This document shows positions 43,616 to 52,297 of a stretch of 64,000 nucleotides of DNA, piece after piece. Origin of the DNA: Paenalcaligenes sp021793095. Lineage in GTDB: Bacteria > Pseudomonadota > Gammaproteobacteria > Burkholderiales > Burkholderiaceae_B. Numbering within the stretch: the stretch's first letter is position 1; each line of letters starts with the position of its first letter. Location: assembly GCA_027317645.1 (NCBI GenBank), contig DAHVQS010000003.1, forward strand, positions 1 to 64,000, read 5' to 3'. The notes under the pieces are model-generated. The model saw only the letters and a list, made by a program, of their open reading frames with translations, was not told the origin of the DNA and made no database searches. The translations under genes were made by a program, and so were the position numbers.

Positions 43616-44938
43616 TTAGTCAGACATGGCCAACAAGCGTTGGTCCGTGCGCTCTTTGAGTAAAGCCAGTTGTTTCTCGTACTGACTGGCTAGCGCCTGT
43701 AGCTTTTCAACCTGCTCTGATTCTAGGGCCCTGGCGGCGGGTAAGTCGACCGACAGTGGATCGACGGGCTTGCCATCGATACGGAATTCATAATGCAGGT
43801 GAGGGCCAGTCGCCCAGCCGGTCGCACCCACGTAACCGATACGCTGGCCTTGTTGGACCTTGGCGCCCTTTTTCAGGCCTGGCTCAAAGCGGCTCTGGTG
43901 GGCATAGAGCGTGCTGTAGCCACTATGGTGTTTGAGGATGATGACATTGCCATAGCCCCGTTGGGTGCCAATGAAATCGACCACGCCATCTGCGGTTGCT
44001 TGGATGGGGGTGCCTTGGGGTGCCGCATAGTCCACACCATTGTGATTACGCCAGCTACCATGGATGGGGTGACGGCGTTTGCCAAAGGTAGAGCTGATAC
44101 GGGTAAATTTGATCGCGTTGCGCAAAAAAGCGCCTTGGATGCTGTTACCCTCAAAATCATAGTAGCTACCACCGCCATCGCCCTCATCAAACCATAACGC
44201 TTGGTGGGTCTCGCCATCGTTTTCGTACTCGATGGCTAAAATACGCCCAGCCGCAATGGTTTGCCCCTGACTGGTATGGCTTTCGTAGATCACACGAAAG
44301 CGGTCTTCCTTGCGGATGTCTTTGATGAAATCAATTTTACTGCCCAGCACATCGGTCATGGCCAAGGCCACAGAATCCGGGATGCCGGCTTGATCGGTGG
44401 CGCCAAATAGTGAGCTGGTAATGACGCCCTCGGCCATTTTTACCTCGGTTTCAGCGGCAACAGTATGCTCTTTGGCAACAAAGCCATCGCCATCATCCGG
44501 CGTGACCTCGAGCCAGCGGGAAACGACCGTCTCATCCTCTTTGGCTGCAGGGGTGTGATTGTAACGGAGCCACTGAAGCTTGTTGTTTTCATCGACGGAA
44601 ACCTGGATGGTGCGCCCGGGATATAGTTTGTAGATAGAGCGGGCGGCCTCGTCATAGGTCAAAAAGTGTTGTAAATCAGGCTCATCGACCTCGAGGCGCT
44701 TGAGGATGGCGGCCAGAGTGTCGCCTTGGCGGATACTCGTTTGATGGATAAAGGGCCCCGTTTGACCTTGTAAACTTTTGATAATTGGGGCTTCTAATAT
44801 CGTGCTGGTATGGTAGATTTCAGGGACAGGCTCTTGGGAGGGTGGGACAACAGCGATGGCGCCAGCGCCTACAAATAACCCGAGAGCAATAGTGAGCAGT
44901 GTTTTTTGTATGAATTTAGGGCGTTTGGGTGGTGTCAT
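43616..44938 (-). CDS. M23-family murein endopeptidase (MepM-like)
   Basis: 440 residues. An N-terminal membrane anchor (about 14-32) comes first. An OapA/LysM-like segment (about 65-115, SIRQGDTLAAILKRLEVDE) and a second helper domain follow, then the LytM catalytic domain (about 295-395): RRHPIHGSWRNHNGVDYAAP, AHQSRFEPGLKKG and GPHLHYEFRIDG, with the zinc-binding His and Asp residues intact. The C-terminal tail is a short coiled coil (about 405-435). It cleaves peptide cross-links to allow insertion of new wall. It precedes anmK. Confidence 0.93.
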   Translation of the reverse strand: MTPPKRPKFIQKTLLTIALGLFVGAGAIAVVPPSQEPVPEIYHTSTILEAPIIKSLQGQTGPFIHQTSIRQGDTLAAILKRLEVDEPDLQHFLTYDEAARSIYKLYPGRTIQVSVDENNKLQWLRYNHTPAAKEDETVVSRWLEVTPDDGDGFVAKEHTVAAETEVKMAEGVITSSLFGATDQAGIPDSVALAMTDVLGSKIDFIKDIRKEDRFRVIYESHTSQGQTIAAGRILAIEYENDGETHQALWFDEGDGGGSYYDFEGNSIQGAFLRNAIKFTRISSTFGKRRHPIHGSWRNHNGVDYAAPQGTPIQATADGVVDFIGTQRGYGNVIILKHHSGYSTLYAHQSRFEPGLKKGAKVQQGQRIGYVGATGWATGPHLHYEFRIDGKPVDPLSVDLPAARALESEQVEKLQALASQYEKQLALLKERTDQRLLAMSD

Positions 44939-45239
44939 GACGGCTTTTTAGCAGGGGTTGTTTTTGACATCAAAGCATGGGTATATAGCATCGGCCCACT
45001 ACGTTTGTGCACGGGTAGCAGGCCGATAAAACAATAAAAAAAAGAAACACGCCCCGGTGTGATTGCCTTTTTTAGCGCTGTGGCAGATGGATGCCTAGGT
45101 GTAGGATGCGGCTGGGTAAAAAAGGCAGAAATATTAGTTGTGCCGGTATTCTTGCGTGCAAAATATGTTCTAGCAAGTTATCCTAACGCATTCAGAAGAA
45201 ATTTTCGAGTCTTTTTGTGTTACATTTGCTAGGTTAATT
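44939..45239. other. Divergent intergenic region between the M23 peptidase and tyrS
   Basis: About 300 bases without a coding frame that I can support. It must hold both divergent promoters. TACATT about 20 bases before the tyrS start could be a -10. A/T runs and a CCTAGG are visible, but no T-box, RNA gene or repeat was recognised. Confidence 0.5.
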
Positions 45240-46469
45240 ATGTCTTCATCAGAGCTACCGATATCTGATGCCGTTCGAGCTGATTTAGAGGTCGTCAAAC
45301 GCGGTTGTGATGAGCTCATTGTCGAGTCCGAATTTGCGCAAAAACTCGCCCGCAGTCATCAGACGGGCACCCCTTTGAGAATAAAACTAGGGTTGGATCC
45401 CACCGCCCCAGATATTCACTTAGGGCATACCGTAGTGCTCAACAAAATGCGCCAACTGCAGGATTTGGGCCATGTGGTGATTTTTCTCATTGGCGACTTT
45501 ACCTCAACAATCGGTGACCCCAGCGGTCGCGATACGACGCGGCCGCCGTTGACGCGCGACGAAATTCAGTTTAACGCCCAGACGTATTACGAGCAGGCCA
45601 GCTTGGTTTTAGACCCTGATAAAACAGAGGTTTGCTATAACTCTAAATGGTGTGATGAGTTAGGGACACGTGGGCTTATTCAGCTGGCTTCTCGTTATAC
45701 CGTGGCACGCATGCTTGAGCGGGATGACTTTACCAAACGTTATCAGCAGCATTTGCCCATTGCCATTCATGAGTTTATCTATCCCTTGTTACAGGGCTAT
45801 GATTCGGTGCAGCTTAAGGCTGATTTAGAATTGGGTGGTACCGATCAAAAGTTTAATTTGCTGGTTGGACGTGAGCTGCAAAAAGAATACGGCCAAGAGC
45901 CCCAGTGCATCATGACCATGCCATTGCTTGAGGGGTTAGATGGGCACGAAAAAATGTCTAAGTCACGCGGCAATTATATTGGTGTGACCGAGGCCCCAGG
46001 CAGTATGTTTGGCAAAATCATGTCTATTTCGGATGAGCTGATGTGGCGCTATTATGAGCTGCTCTCATTCCGTTCACTGGCCGAGATCCAAAAATTGCGT
46101 GATGAGATCGCTGATGGACGCAATCCACGTGATGTTAAAGTAGAGTTGGCATTAGAGCTGGTGGCGCGCTTTCATAGCCCACAGCTTGCCCAAAAGGCAC
46201 TCGAGGGCTTCGAGGCACAATTTCGCCGCGGCGAGATGCCCGAAGACATGCCCGAGGTGACATTGACTGGTGCACCCAAAAATATTGTCCATATACTTCG
46301 TGAGTCTGGGCTTGTGAGCTCTGGTAGCGAGGGGCAACGCAGTATTGCGCAGCGTGCAGTACGCGTCGATGGCCAGCGGATCGAAGATCGCACACTTGAG
46401 CTCGAGGCCGGGACATATATTTTACAAGTTGGCAAAAGGCGTTTTGCACGGGTTACACTAGACACATAA
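45240..46469 (+). CDS. tyrS: Tyrosine-tRNA ligase
   Basis: 409 residues, class I. LGLDPTAPDIHLGHTVVLNK (HIGH variant), GDFTSTIGDPSGRDTTRP, KMSKSRGNYIG (about 238) and a C-terminal S4 RNA-binding domain (about 345-405). The N-terminal pattern matches the TyrS group with HLGH rather than the short E. coli type. Confidence 0.96.
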   Translation: MSSSELPISDAVRADLEVVKRGCDELIVESEFAQKLARSHQTGTPLRIKLGLDPTAPDIHLGHTVVLNKMRQLQDLGHVVIFLIGDFTSTIGDPSGRDTTRPPLTRDEIQFNAQTYYEQASLVLDPDKTEVCYNSKWCDELGTRGLIQLASRYTVARMLERDDFTKRYQQHLPIAIHEFIYPLLQGYDSVQLKADLELGGTDQKFNLLVGRELQKEYGQEPQCIMTMPLLEGLDGHEKMSKSRGNYIGVTEAPGSMFGKIMSISDELMWRYYELLSFRSLAEIQKLRDEIADGRNPRDVKVELALELVARFHSPQLAQKALEGFEAQFRRGEMPEDMPEVTLTGAPKNIVHILRESGLVSSGSEGQRSIAQRAVRVDGQRIEDRTLELEAGTYILQVGKRRFARVTLDT

Positions 46470-46507
46470 CCTGTTTAGCGGCTTCACGCATGAAAGAGGA
46501 GTGATGC

Positions 46508-47143
46508 ATGAAATTACATAGTAATTCTTTTGCAGACAATACTGCCATTCCTGAGCAGTATGCATTTTGTCGGCCAGATCCCGAGACACACGCCACACTA
46601 GGCGGAAACCTGAATCCTCACCTGGCTTGGTCCGATGTGCCCGAGGGGACCCGTTCTTTTGTGATTTTGTGCGAGGATCCCGATGTCCCAACCAAAATGG
46701 ATGACGTCAACCAAGAGGGCCGTGAGATCCCTGCTGATTTGCCGCGCACGCATTTTTATCATTGGGTGTTAGTTGATTTGGCAGCCGATACCCGCGAGAT
46801 CCCTGAGGGTGCTTATTCCGATGGGGTCACCCCTCGGGGCAAGGCCGGGCCACTCGCACTGGATGGCACGCGCCAGGGGTTGAATGGGTTTACCGACTTT
46901 TTCGCCCATGATCGCGATATGAATGGCGATTATTTTGGCTATGACGGACCTTGCCCCCCATGGAACGATGCCATTGTCCACCGTTACGTTTTTACCGTGT
47001 ATGCTGTGGATATTGACGAGATTCCGGTAGAGGGCAAGTTCACCGGTGATGATGTCAAAAAAGCCATCGAGGGTCATATCCTCGGCCAAGCCTCTATCAC
47101 TGGCATTTATACGCTCAACCCGCGTTTGCGTGATGGGGAATAA
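46508..47143 (+). CDS. YbhB/YbcL family PEBP-like protein
   Basis: 211 residues, phosphatidylethanolamine-binding/Raf-kinase-inhibitor fold. GNLNPHLAWSDVPEGTRSF with ILCEDPDVPT and the ligand-site FYHWVLVDL are family marks, plus GYDGPCPPWND and YALD-like VYAVDIDEI. It is slightly longer than E. coli YbhB, with an insert rich in acidic residues (about 65-80). Cytoplasmic; function unknown. Confidence 0.9.
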   Translation: MKLHSNSFADNTAIPEQYAFCRPDPETHATLGGNLNPHLAWSDVPEGTRSFVILCEDPDVPTKMDDVNQEGREIPADLPRTHFYHWVLVDLAADTREIPEGAYSDGVTPRGKAGPLALDGTRQGLNGFTDFFAHDRDMNGDYFGYDGPCPPWNDAIVHRYVFTVYAVDIDEIPVEGKFTGDDVKKAIEGHILGQASITGIYTLNPRLRDGE

Positions 47144-47205
47144 ACATATTTCTGATGCTTTGATGCCCCACGGTTACCTTTTAGGTGCGTGGGGTATGAT
47201 GGTTT

Positions 47206-47229
47206 AGCCCAGCATTGTCTGGGCTTTTT
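47206..47229 (+). terminator. Terminator after the PEBP-like gene
   Basis: Perfect stem AGCCCAG / CTGGGCT with a 6-base loop followed by TTTT. A CCCCAC/GTGGGG stem lies 12 bases upstream. Confidence 0.75.
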
Positions 47230-47351
47230 CATTGCTAGGGCTAGCCCATGTATTTTGATGGGTTAATATTTAGCCAAATTTTTGGATCCAAGCTAAAATA
47301 GGTGGCTCCTTAATTTCAGCCTACCTTCTCACTGTTAGGAACATACAATAC

Positions 47352-48608
47352 ATGTTTGACCGTTCTCGTACCTTAGATGTGGTTGATCCCGATATTTGGG
47401 CGGCCATCGAAAAAGAAGACACTCGTCAAGAGCAACATATCGAGCTCATTGCCTCTGAAAACTATGCCAGCCCTGCGGTCATGCAGGCCCAAGGCACACA
47501 GTTGACCAATAAGTACGCCGAGGGGTATCCAGGGCGCCGTTATTATGGTGGCTGTGAGTATGTAGACGTGATTGAGCAGCTCGCCATTGATCGCCTCAAA
47601 GAAATTTTTGGTGCGCCTGCCGCTAATGTTCAGCCCAACTCTGGCTCACAAGCCAACCAGGCGGTCTATCTGGCAACGCTCAAGCCTGGGGATACTGTCC
47701 TAGGGATGAATCTTGCTGAAGGTGGGCATTTGACACACGGTTCTCCTGTCAATGCGTCTGGTATTTTGTATAACTTTGTATCCTATGGTTTGGATGAGAA
47801 CGAGGAGCTTGACTACGACGCGCTCGAGCGTTTGGCCAAAGAGCACAAGCCCAAGCTGATCGTCGGTGGGGCTTCCGCTTACTCCCTGAAAATTGATTTT
47901 GAGCGCATGGGCCGCATTGCACGTGAAAATGGTGCACTCTTTATGGTGGATATTGCCCACTATGCGGGGCTGGTTGCTGGCGGTGCTTATCCCAACCCCA
48001 TGCCCCATGCTGACTTTGTGACCTCAACCACGCATAAATCATTGCGCGGCCCCCGTGGTGGCGTCATCATGATGAAGCCTGAGTTCGAGCGCGCCATTAA
48101 TTCTGCTATCTTTCCTGGACTGCAGGGTGGGCCCTTGGTGCATGTGATTGCGGCCAAAGCAGTTGCTTTCAAAGAGGCCTTGGACCCCAGTTTCAAGGAT
48201 TATGCACAGCAGGTGCTAAAAAATGCTGACGTATTGGCCAAGACTTTGGTGTCGCGTGGCTTGCGCATTGTTTCTGGCCGGACCGAGAGTCATGTGATGT
48301 TAGTCGACCTGCGCAGCAAGGGCATCACCGGTAAGGATGCCGAGGCCGCATTGGGCAAGGCACACATTACGGTCAACAAAAACGCTATCCCCAATGATCC
48401 CGAGTCACCTTTTGTGACCAGTGGTGTTCGTTTGGGTACGCCTGCGGTCACCACACGTGGCTTTAAAGAGGCCGAGTGCGAGCTAACGGCCAACCTCATC
48501 GCTGACGTATTGGATGATCCTTTCAATGAGGAAAACCTGGCCCAAGTACGTGCCCGTGTCAATGAGCTGACCGCGCGCTTACCTGTGTACGGGGGCTCTG
48601 CTAAATAG
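47352..48608 (+). CDS. glyA: Serine hydroxymethyltransferase
   Basis: PLP enzyme interconverting serine and glycine with tetrahydrofolate. 418 residues. HIELIASENYASPAVM, GCEYVDVIE, NSGSQANQAVY and the PLP-Lys motif TTTHKSLRGPRGG (about 229) are canonical. It starts the glyA-nrdR-ribD-ribE run, a typical betaproteobacterial order. Confidence 0.98.
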   Translation: MFDRSRTLDVVDPDIWAAIEKEDTRQEQHIELIASENYASPAVMQAQGTQLTNKYAEGYPGRRYYGGCEYVDVIEQLAIDRLKEIFGAPAANVQPNSGSQANQAVYLATLKPGDTVLGMNLAEGGHLTHGSPVNASGILYNFVSYGLDENEELDYDALERLAKEHKPKLIVGGASAYSLKIDFERMGRIARENGALFMVDIAHYAGLVAGGAYPNPMPHADFVTSTTHKSLRGPRGGVIMMKPEFERAINSAIFPGLQGGPLVHVIAAKAVAFKEALDPSFKDYAQQVLKNADVLAKTLVSRGLRIVSGRTESHVMLVDLRSKGITGKDAEAALGKAHITVNKNAIPNDPESPFVTSGVRLGTPAVTTRGFKEAECELTANLIADVLDDPFNEENLAQVRARVNELTARLPVYGGSAK

Positions 48609-48635
48609 GTGGGCCCATGAGGGCTCGTGACGCAT

Positions 48636-49199
48636 ATGAAATGTCCATTCTGTAATCACGAAGACACTCAGGTCTTAGATTCACGAGTCCTTGAGGACGG
48701 TGACGCCATTCGGCGTCGCCGTCGTTGCTTATCGTGCGATCGGCGGTTTACGACCTATGAACGGGCTGAGCTGATGATGCCCACCGTGGTCAAGCGTGAT
48801 GGTAGCCGGATGAGTTTCGACCCAGCGCGTGTGCGGGCCAGTATGGAGTTAGCATTGCGCAAGCTCACTGTCCCTAGCCAAGAGGTAGACGCTGCCATCG
48901 AGCGGATCCGCGAGAGTCTTATGCTCACGGGGGCCCGAGAAATCAATACCGAAGAAATTGGTGATCGTGTGCTCGAGGAATTACTCAAGCTCGATCAGGT
49001 GGCATATATTCGCTTTGCTTCCGTTTACAAAAGCTTTAATGATATCGACGAGTTTGTTCAAGCCATTCACGAGATGCAGCGTGTCATCGAGGCAAATAAT
49101 GATCGCGTTGCGAGTGGCACAGCCGCTAAAAAAGCAGTGAAAAAGGCGGTTAAAAACACGACCAAAGGCGCTGCGGAAAAAGGCCAGCGCAATAAATAG
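48636..49199 (+). CDS. nrdR: Transcriptional repressor NrdR
   Basis: Represses ribonucleotide reductase genes in an ATP/dATP-dependent way. From MKCPFCNHEDTQVLDSR the protein has 187 residues. The zinc ribbon uses CPFC (3-6) and CLSC (about 31-34), followed by the ATP-cone (about 47-137). The last 35 residues form an Ala/Lys-rich tail (AAKKAVKKAVKNTTKG) beyond the usual end near 150-160. It lies 27 bases after glyA and 10 bases before ribD. Confidence 0.95.
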   Translation: MKCPFCNHEDTQVLDSRVLEDGDAIRRRRRCLSCDRRFTTYERAELMMPTVVKRDGSRMSFDPARVRASMELALRKLTVPSQEVDAAIERIRESLMLTGAREINTEEIGDRVLEELLKLDQVAYIRFASVYKSFNDIDEFVQAIHEMQRVIEANNDRVASGTAAKKAVKKAVKNTTKGAAEKGQRNK

Positions 49200-49209
49200 G
49201 CCCAATGCC

Positions 49210-50370
49210 ATGTTAAATGACGAAACCAACGATAATTACTGGATGGCCCAGGCTCTGGAATGTGCTGAGCGGTCCTTGTTTCTGAGTGCGCCTAACCCAC
49301 GTGTGGGCTGCGTCATTGTGCAAAATAATGCCTTGGTAGCGCAGGGCTTTACCCAGCAGGCGGGGCAGGCTCATGCCGAAATGATGGCACTTACCGAGGC
49401 GCAAAACCAAGGGTTTACTGATTTTAGCCAATGCACTTTTTATGTGACCTTAGAGCCCTGCAGTCATTATGGTCGTACCAAGCCTTGTGTGGATGCCATT
49501 ATTGATGTGGCCCCCAAACGCGTGGTGATCGCCATGCCCGATCCGAATCCACAAATCGCTGGGCGGGGCATCGCTCAGCTCAAGGCCGCAGGTATTGAGG
49601 TACGTGTGGGGGTTTTGCTCCAAGAGGCGGCTTGGTTAAATGTCGGTTTTGTTTCTCGGATGCTCGAAAACAAACCTTGGATTTGGCTCAAAATTGCCAG
49701 CTCCATGGATGGATTTACGGCTCTCGAAGATGGGCGCTCACAATGGATTACCTCTGCCAGCGCACGTGATCATGGCCATCGTTGGCGAGCGCGCAGTGAT
49801 TTAGTGGTCACAGGCTCAGGCACTGTGTTGGCGGATGACCCGCAGCTCAATGTACGTGCCGTACCCACGGTTCGGCAACCCATGCGCGGTGTTTTTGATG
49901 GTCAGCTATCGTTATCGCCAGATTTGCAGTTTTTCCAAAAACAACCAGTGATGGTATGGGCGTCGGCAGGGGTATCTGCCGAGCGCAAGGCGGTTTTCGA
50001 AGAGCACGGTGTTTACGTGCGCGAGTTACCCGGGACCGAGCGTGGCCAGGTGGATTTAGATGCTTGGAAAGAATGGCTAAGCCAACAGGAGTTCAATGAA
50101 ATTCATGTAGAGGCCGGTGGGCGCCTCAATGGCGCCTTTGTGCAGGCTGGGCTGGTGGATCAGGTGGTGGCATATGTGGCACCCGCCTATTTGATGCACG
50201 GGCAGCCTGCTGTGATTGGGCAGCCGCCCATTCAATTGAGCCAAGCATGGCGCTTAAATTTAATTCATACACAAAAAGTCGGTCCTGATGTTGAGCTGGT
50301 CCTGCGCAATGAAGAGCGCTGGCGAGGCCTATTGACTCAGTTGTTACAACAGGCTGAACGCGATATTTAA
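49210..50370 (+). CDS. ribD: Bifunctional riboflavin biosynthesis deaminase/reductase
   Basis: 386 residues. The N-terminal zinc deaminase domain has HAEMMAL and TLEPCSHYGRTKPCVDAI. The C-terminal RibC-type reductase domain (about 155-385) shows KIASSMDGFTALEDGRSQWIT, RARSDLVVTGSGTVLADDP and VEAGGRLNGAFV. It catalyses two consecutive steps of riboflavin synthesis and is followed by ribE after 2 bases. No FMN riboswitch precedes it. Confidence 0.96.
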   Translation: MLNDETNDNYWMAQALECAERSLFLSAPNPRVGCVIVQNNALVAQGFTQQAGQAHAEMMALTEAQNQGFTDFSQCTFYVTLEPCSHYGRTKPCVDAIIDVAPKRVVIAMPDPNPQIAGRGIAQLKAAGIEVRVGVLLQEAAWLNVGFVSRMLENKPWIWLKIASSMDGFTALEDGRSQWITSASARDHGHRWRARSDLVVTGSGTVLADDPQLNVRAVPTVRQPMRGVFDGQLSLSPDLQFFQKQPVMVWASAGVSAERKAVFEEHGVYVRELPGTERGQVDLDAWKEWLSQQEFNEIHVEAGGRLNGAFVQAGLVDQVVAYVAPAYLMHGQPAVIGQPPIQLSQAWRLNLIHTQKVGPDVELVLRNEERWRGLLTQLLQQAERDI

Positions 50371-50372
50371 CT

Positions 50373-50993
50373 ATGTTTACTGGAATTGTTCGTGCGGTGG
50401 GTGAAATTGTTAAAACCACCCCCATCAATAAAGAGGACCAACAAGCAGGGCTGCGACTGACTGTGGATGCAGCGGGGCTAGATTTGAGTCGGGTGCAGGT
50501 TGGAGATTCTATTGCCATCCAAGGGGCCTGCATGACTGTGTTGCGTCATGCCGAGGGTAAGTTTGAGGTGGATGTTTCTCAGGAAAGCCTCTCTCGTACT
50601 GCCGGGTTAGATCGTCTCGGCCCAGTAAACCTCGAGGCGGCCATGCGCTTGGGCGACACCCTAGACGGGCATATGGTCTTGGGCCATGTGGATGGAGTGG
50701 GTGAGATCACTGCATTTAAACCCGTGGGTGAGTCTTATTTACTGCAAATCAAGGCACCCAAGCATTGTGCTAAATATTTGGCTTTCAAGGGCTCTGTCAC
50801 CATTAATGGCGTGAGCTTGACCATCAACGAGGTCGTGGACAGTGCAGACGGTTGCACCATCAGTATTAACTTGATCCCACACACCGTTGCCGAGACTACC
50901 TTTCAATACGCCCAAGTGGGAGATCCGGTCAATATCGAGGTGGATACCATTGCTCGTTATGTCGAGCGGATGCTACAAAAAACAAGTACTTGA
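50373..50993 (+). CDS. ribE: Riboflavin synthase alpha subunit
   Basis: 206 residues made of two lumazine-binding repeats, the first starting MFTGIVRAVGEI and the second GHMVLGHVDGVGEI near residue 97. SVTINGVSLTINEV is the conserved active-site segment. It dismutates two lumazines to riboflavin. Its stop codon overlaps the -35 of the tRNA-Ser promoter. Confidence 0.97.
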   Translation: MFTGIVRAVGEIVKTTPINKEDQQAGLRLTVDAAGLDLSRVQVGDSIAIQGACMTVLRHAEGKFEVDVSQESLSRTAGLDRLGPVNLEAAMRLGDTLDGHMVLGHVDGVGEITAFKPVGESYLLQIKAPKHCAKYLAFKGSVTINGVSLTINEVVDSADGCTISINLIPHTVAETTFQYAQVGDPVNIEVDTIARYVERMLQKTST

Positions 50994-51018
50994 GCTTCGC
51001 TATCATTTTGAGTACAAT
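50990..51018 (+). promoter_or_regulatory. Promoter of tRNA-Ser
   Basis: -35 TTGAGC (50990-50995, overlapping the ribE stop) and -10 TACAAT (51013-51018) with a 17-base spacer; the mature tRNA starts 14 bases after the -10. Confidence 0.7.
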
Positions 51019-51031
51019 GGTCGCTTATTTT

Positions 51032-51122
51032 GGATAGGTGGCCGAGTGGTTGAAGGCGCACGCCTGGAAAGCGTGTATACGTGAATAGCGTATCGAGGGT
51101 TCGAATCCCTCCCTGTCCGCCA
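51032..51122 (+). tRNA. tRNA-Ser (anticodon GGA)
   Basis: 91 bases including an encoded CCA. The acceptor stem GGATAGG pairs with CCTGTCC (one T-G wobble). The anticodon stem CACGC/GCGTG encloses CTGGAAA, with anticodon GGA at 51066-51068. A long variable arm (class II) and the T-loop GGTTCGAATCC are present. It has its own promoter and terminator. Confidence 0.97.
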
Positions 51123-51134
51123 AGACATACCAAT

Positions 51135-51166
51135 CGCTGAGTAGTACACGACTCAGCGATTTTTTT
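51135..51166 (+). terminator. Terminator of tRNA-Ser
   Basis: Perfect stem CGCTGAGT / ACTCAGCG, 8-base loop, then A and seven T. Confidence 0.85.
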
Positions 51167-51266
51167 ATGTCTATTGCCTTTAAACTAGAGCGGGCGAGCC
51201 ATAGGCCAGTCGCTGATATAGGGCAATGAGGCTTAAAAATAACTCAATCAATAATTATTAAAAAAT

Positions 51267-52034
51267 ATGATGCTTGATTTATTGCGTGATTTTCAGCCTG
51301 TATCTCTTGCTGAGCTCGATCAACGGGCGCGGCTGATGCGACGCACTGACAATAAATATGTGCTAGATGCTCAGCAATTGAGATCATTTTTGCAGCAGCA
51401 CCAGACGGATTACGATGTATTGACCATAGACGGGGTGCAGCAGTTTCATTACCGCAATTTATACTTTGATAGCCCTGACTTTGATACGTTTAGAGATCAC
51501 AATATGGGGCGTCGACGCCGTTTTAAAATTAGGTTTCGCCACTATCATGAGGCGCAGCTTTATTTTTTTGAGGTCAAAATCAAAGGATTCAGAAATGAGA
51601 CCTTGAAATATAGGCAACGCACCGATCAAAGCGCTTTCGAGGCGGCTCAGCTACCTGAGTCTTTATATCAATTTGCCAGCCGGCATATCCAAGAGCACTA
51701 TGATTACCCTTTGACCTATCCCTTGTTGCCGGCGATGTATGTGGATTATGAGCGCATCACATTGGTGGGCAAAGAACAGGCGGTGCGCATTACCATTGAC
51801 AACCATATACGCTATCGCAGTGCTGAGGGCACGCAGGCCCTGGCCGCTGATTATTATGTGGTCGAGGTCAAATCGGCGTTGGGTCGTTCGGCAGCGGACC
51901 GCTGGTTAAGAGCGCATCGCAAGCATCCGGTACAGCGTTGTTCCAAATACTGTATGGGGGTCAATTTACTGGCCTTTCCGGATAAGAACACGCGCTTTCG
52001 CCCGGTGCTGCGTCGCCAATTTCAGCATCAGTAG
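51267..52034 (+). CDS. VTC-domain (polyphosphate polymerase-type) protein, stand-alone
   Basis: 255 residues. The tunnel-fold VTC/CYTH-like pattern is visible: basic MRRTDNKYVLD near residue 27, LYFDSPDFDTFRDH, the basic/acidic strands RRRRFKIRFRHY and YFFEVKIKG, KYRQRTDQS, and a late YYVVEVKSALG. In eukaryotic Vtc4 these basic and acidic residues line the tunnel that makes polyphosphate from ATP; bacterial relatives are mostly uncharacterised. The CotH or DUF4956 partners often found with bacterial VTC proteins are absent here. It overlaps the convergent lipoprotein gene by 7 bases. Confidence 0.82.
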   Translation: MMLDLLRDFQPVSLAELDQRARLMRRTDNKYVLDAQQLRSFLQQHQTDYDVLTIDGVQQFHYRNLYFDSPDFDTFRDHNMGRRRRFKIRFRHYHEAQLYFFEVKIKGFRNETLKYRQRTDQSAFEAAQLPESLYQFASRHIQEHYDYPLTYPLLPAMYVDYERITLVGKEQAVRITIDNHIRYRSAEGTQALAADYYVVEVKSALGRSAADRWLRAHRKHPVQRCSKYCMGVNLLAFPDKNTRFRPVLRRQFQHQ

Positions 52035-52297
52035 CGGCGGCCGCTGCGGCGTAATCGATTGAGCGAATCGCGGTTGAGTCTTTGGGCCTCTTCTTCTGCG
52101 TAGGCTTCCTCACCGGGTTCGTAGGGGCCTTTGTACATACATTCATCGGGATTGAGCGCGCACATCATGCGTTGAGCAGCCAGTGACGGGGAGCGTGAGC
52201 TACTGCTGCTAGAGTGCCCGCCTGGTGAGGCGCAAGCGGCTAATAAACTGGCTAATGCAATGAGGGAGAGAGGGCGGGCTAAAGATGTCAGATTCAT
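52028..52297 (-). CDS. Small hypothetical lipoprotein
   Basis: 89 residues. The signal peptide ends at the lipobox LLAAC (Cys about 22), followed by a Ser-rich stretch (GGHSSSSSSRS). The C-terminal half is acidic then basic, with two Cys (MMCALNPDECMY) and an Arg-rich end (RLRRSGRRY). No known family recognised. Convergent with the VTC-domain gene. Confidence 0.7.
   Translation of the reverse strand: MNLTSLARPLSLIALASLLAACASPGGHSSSSSSRSPSLAAQRMMCALNPDECMYKGPYEPGEEAYAEEEAQRLNRDSLNRLRRSGRRY

Noticed and set aside
47230..47351. Possible glycine or SAM-type riboswitch before glyA
   Set aside because: Only simple palindromes (GGGCTAGCCC) and a CCCAT/ATGGG stem are seen; no conserved aptamer core.
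49190..49215. Possible FMN riboswitch before ribD-ribE
   Set aside because: ribD starts 10 bases after nrdR, leaving no space for an aptamer.
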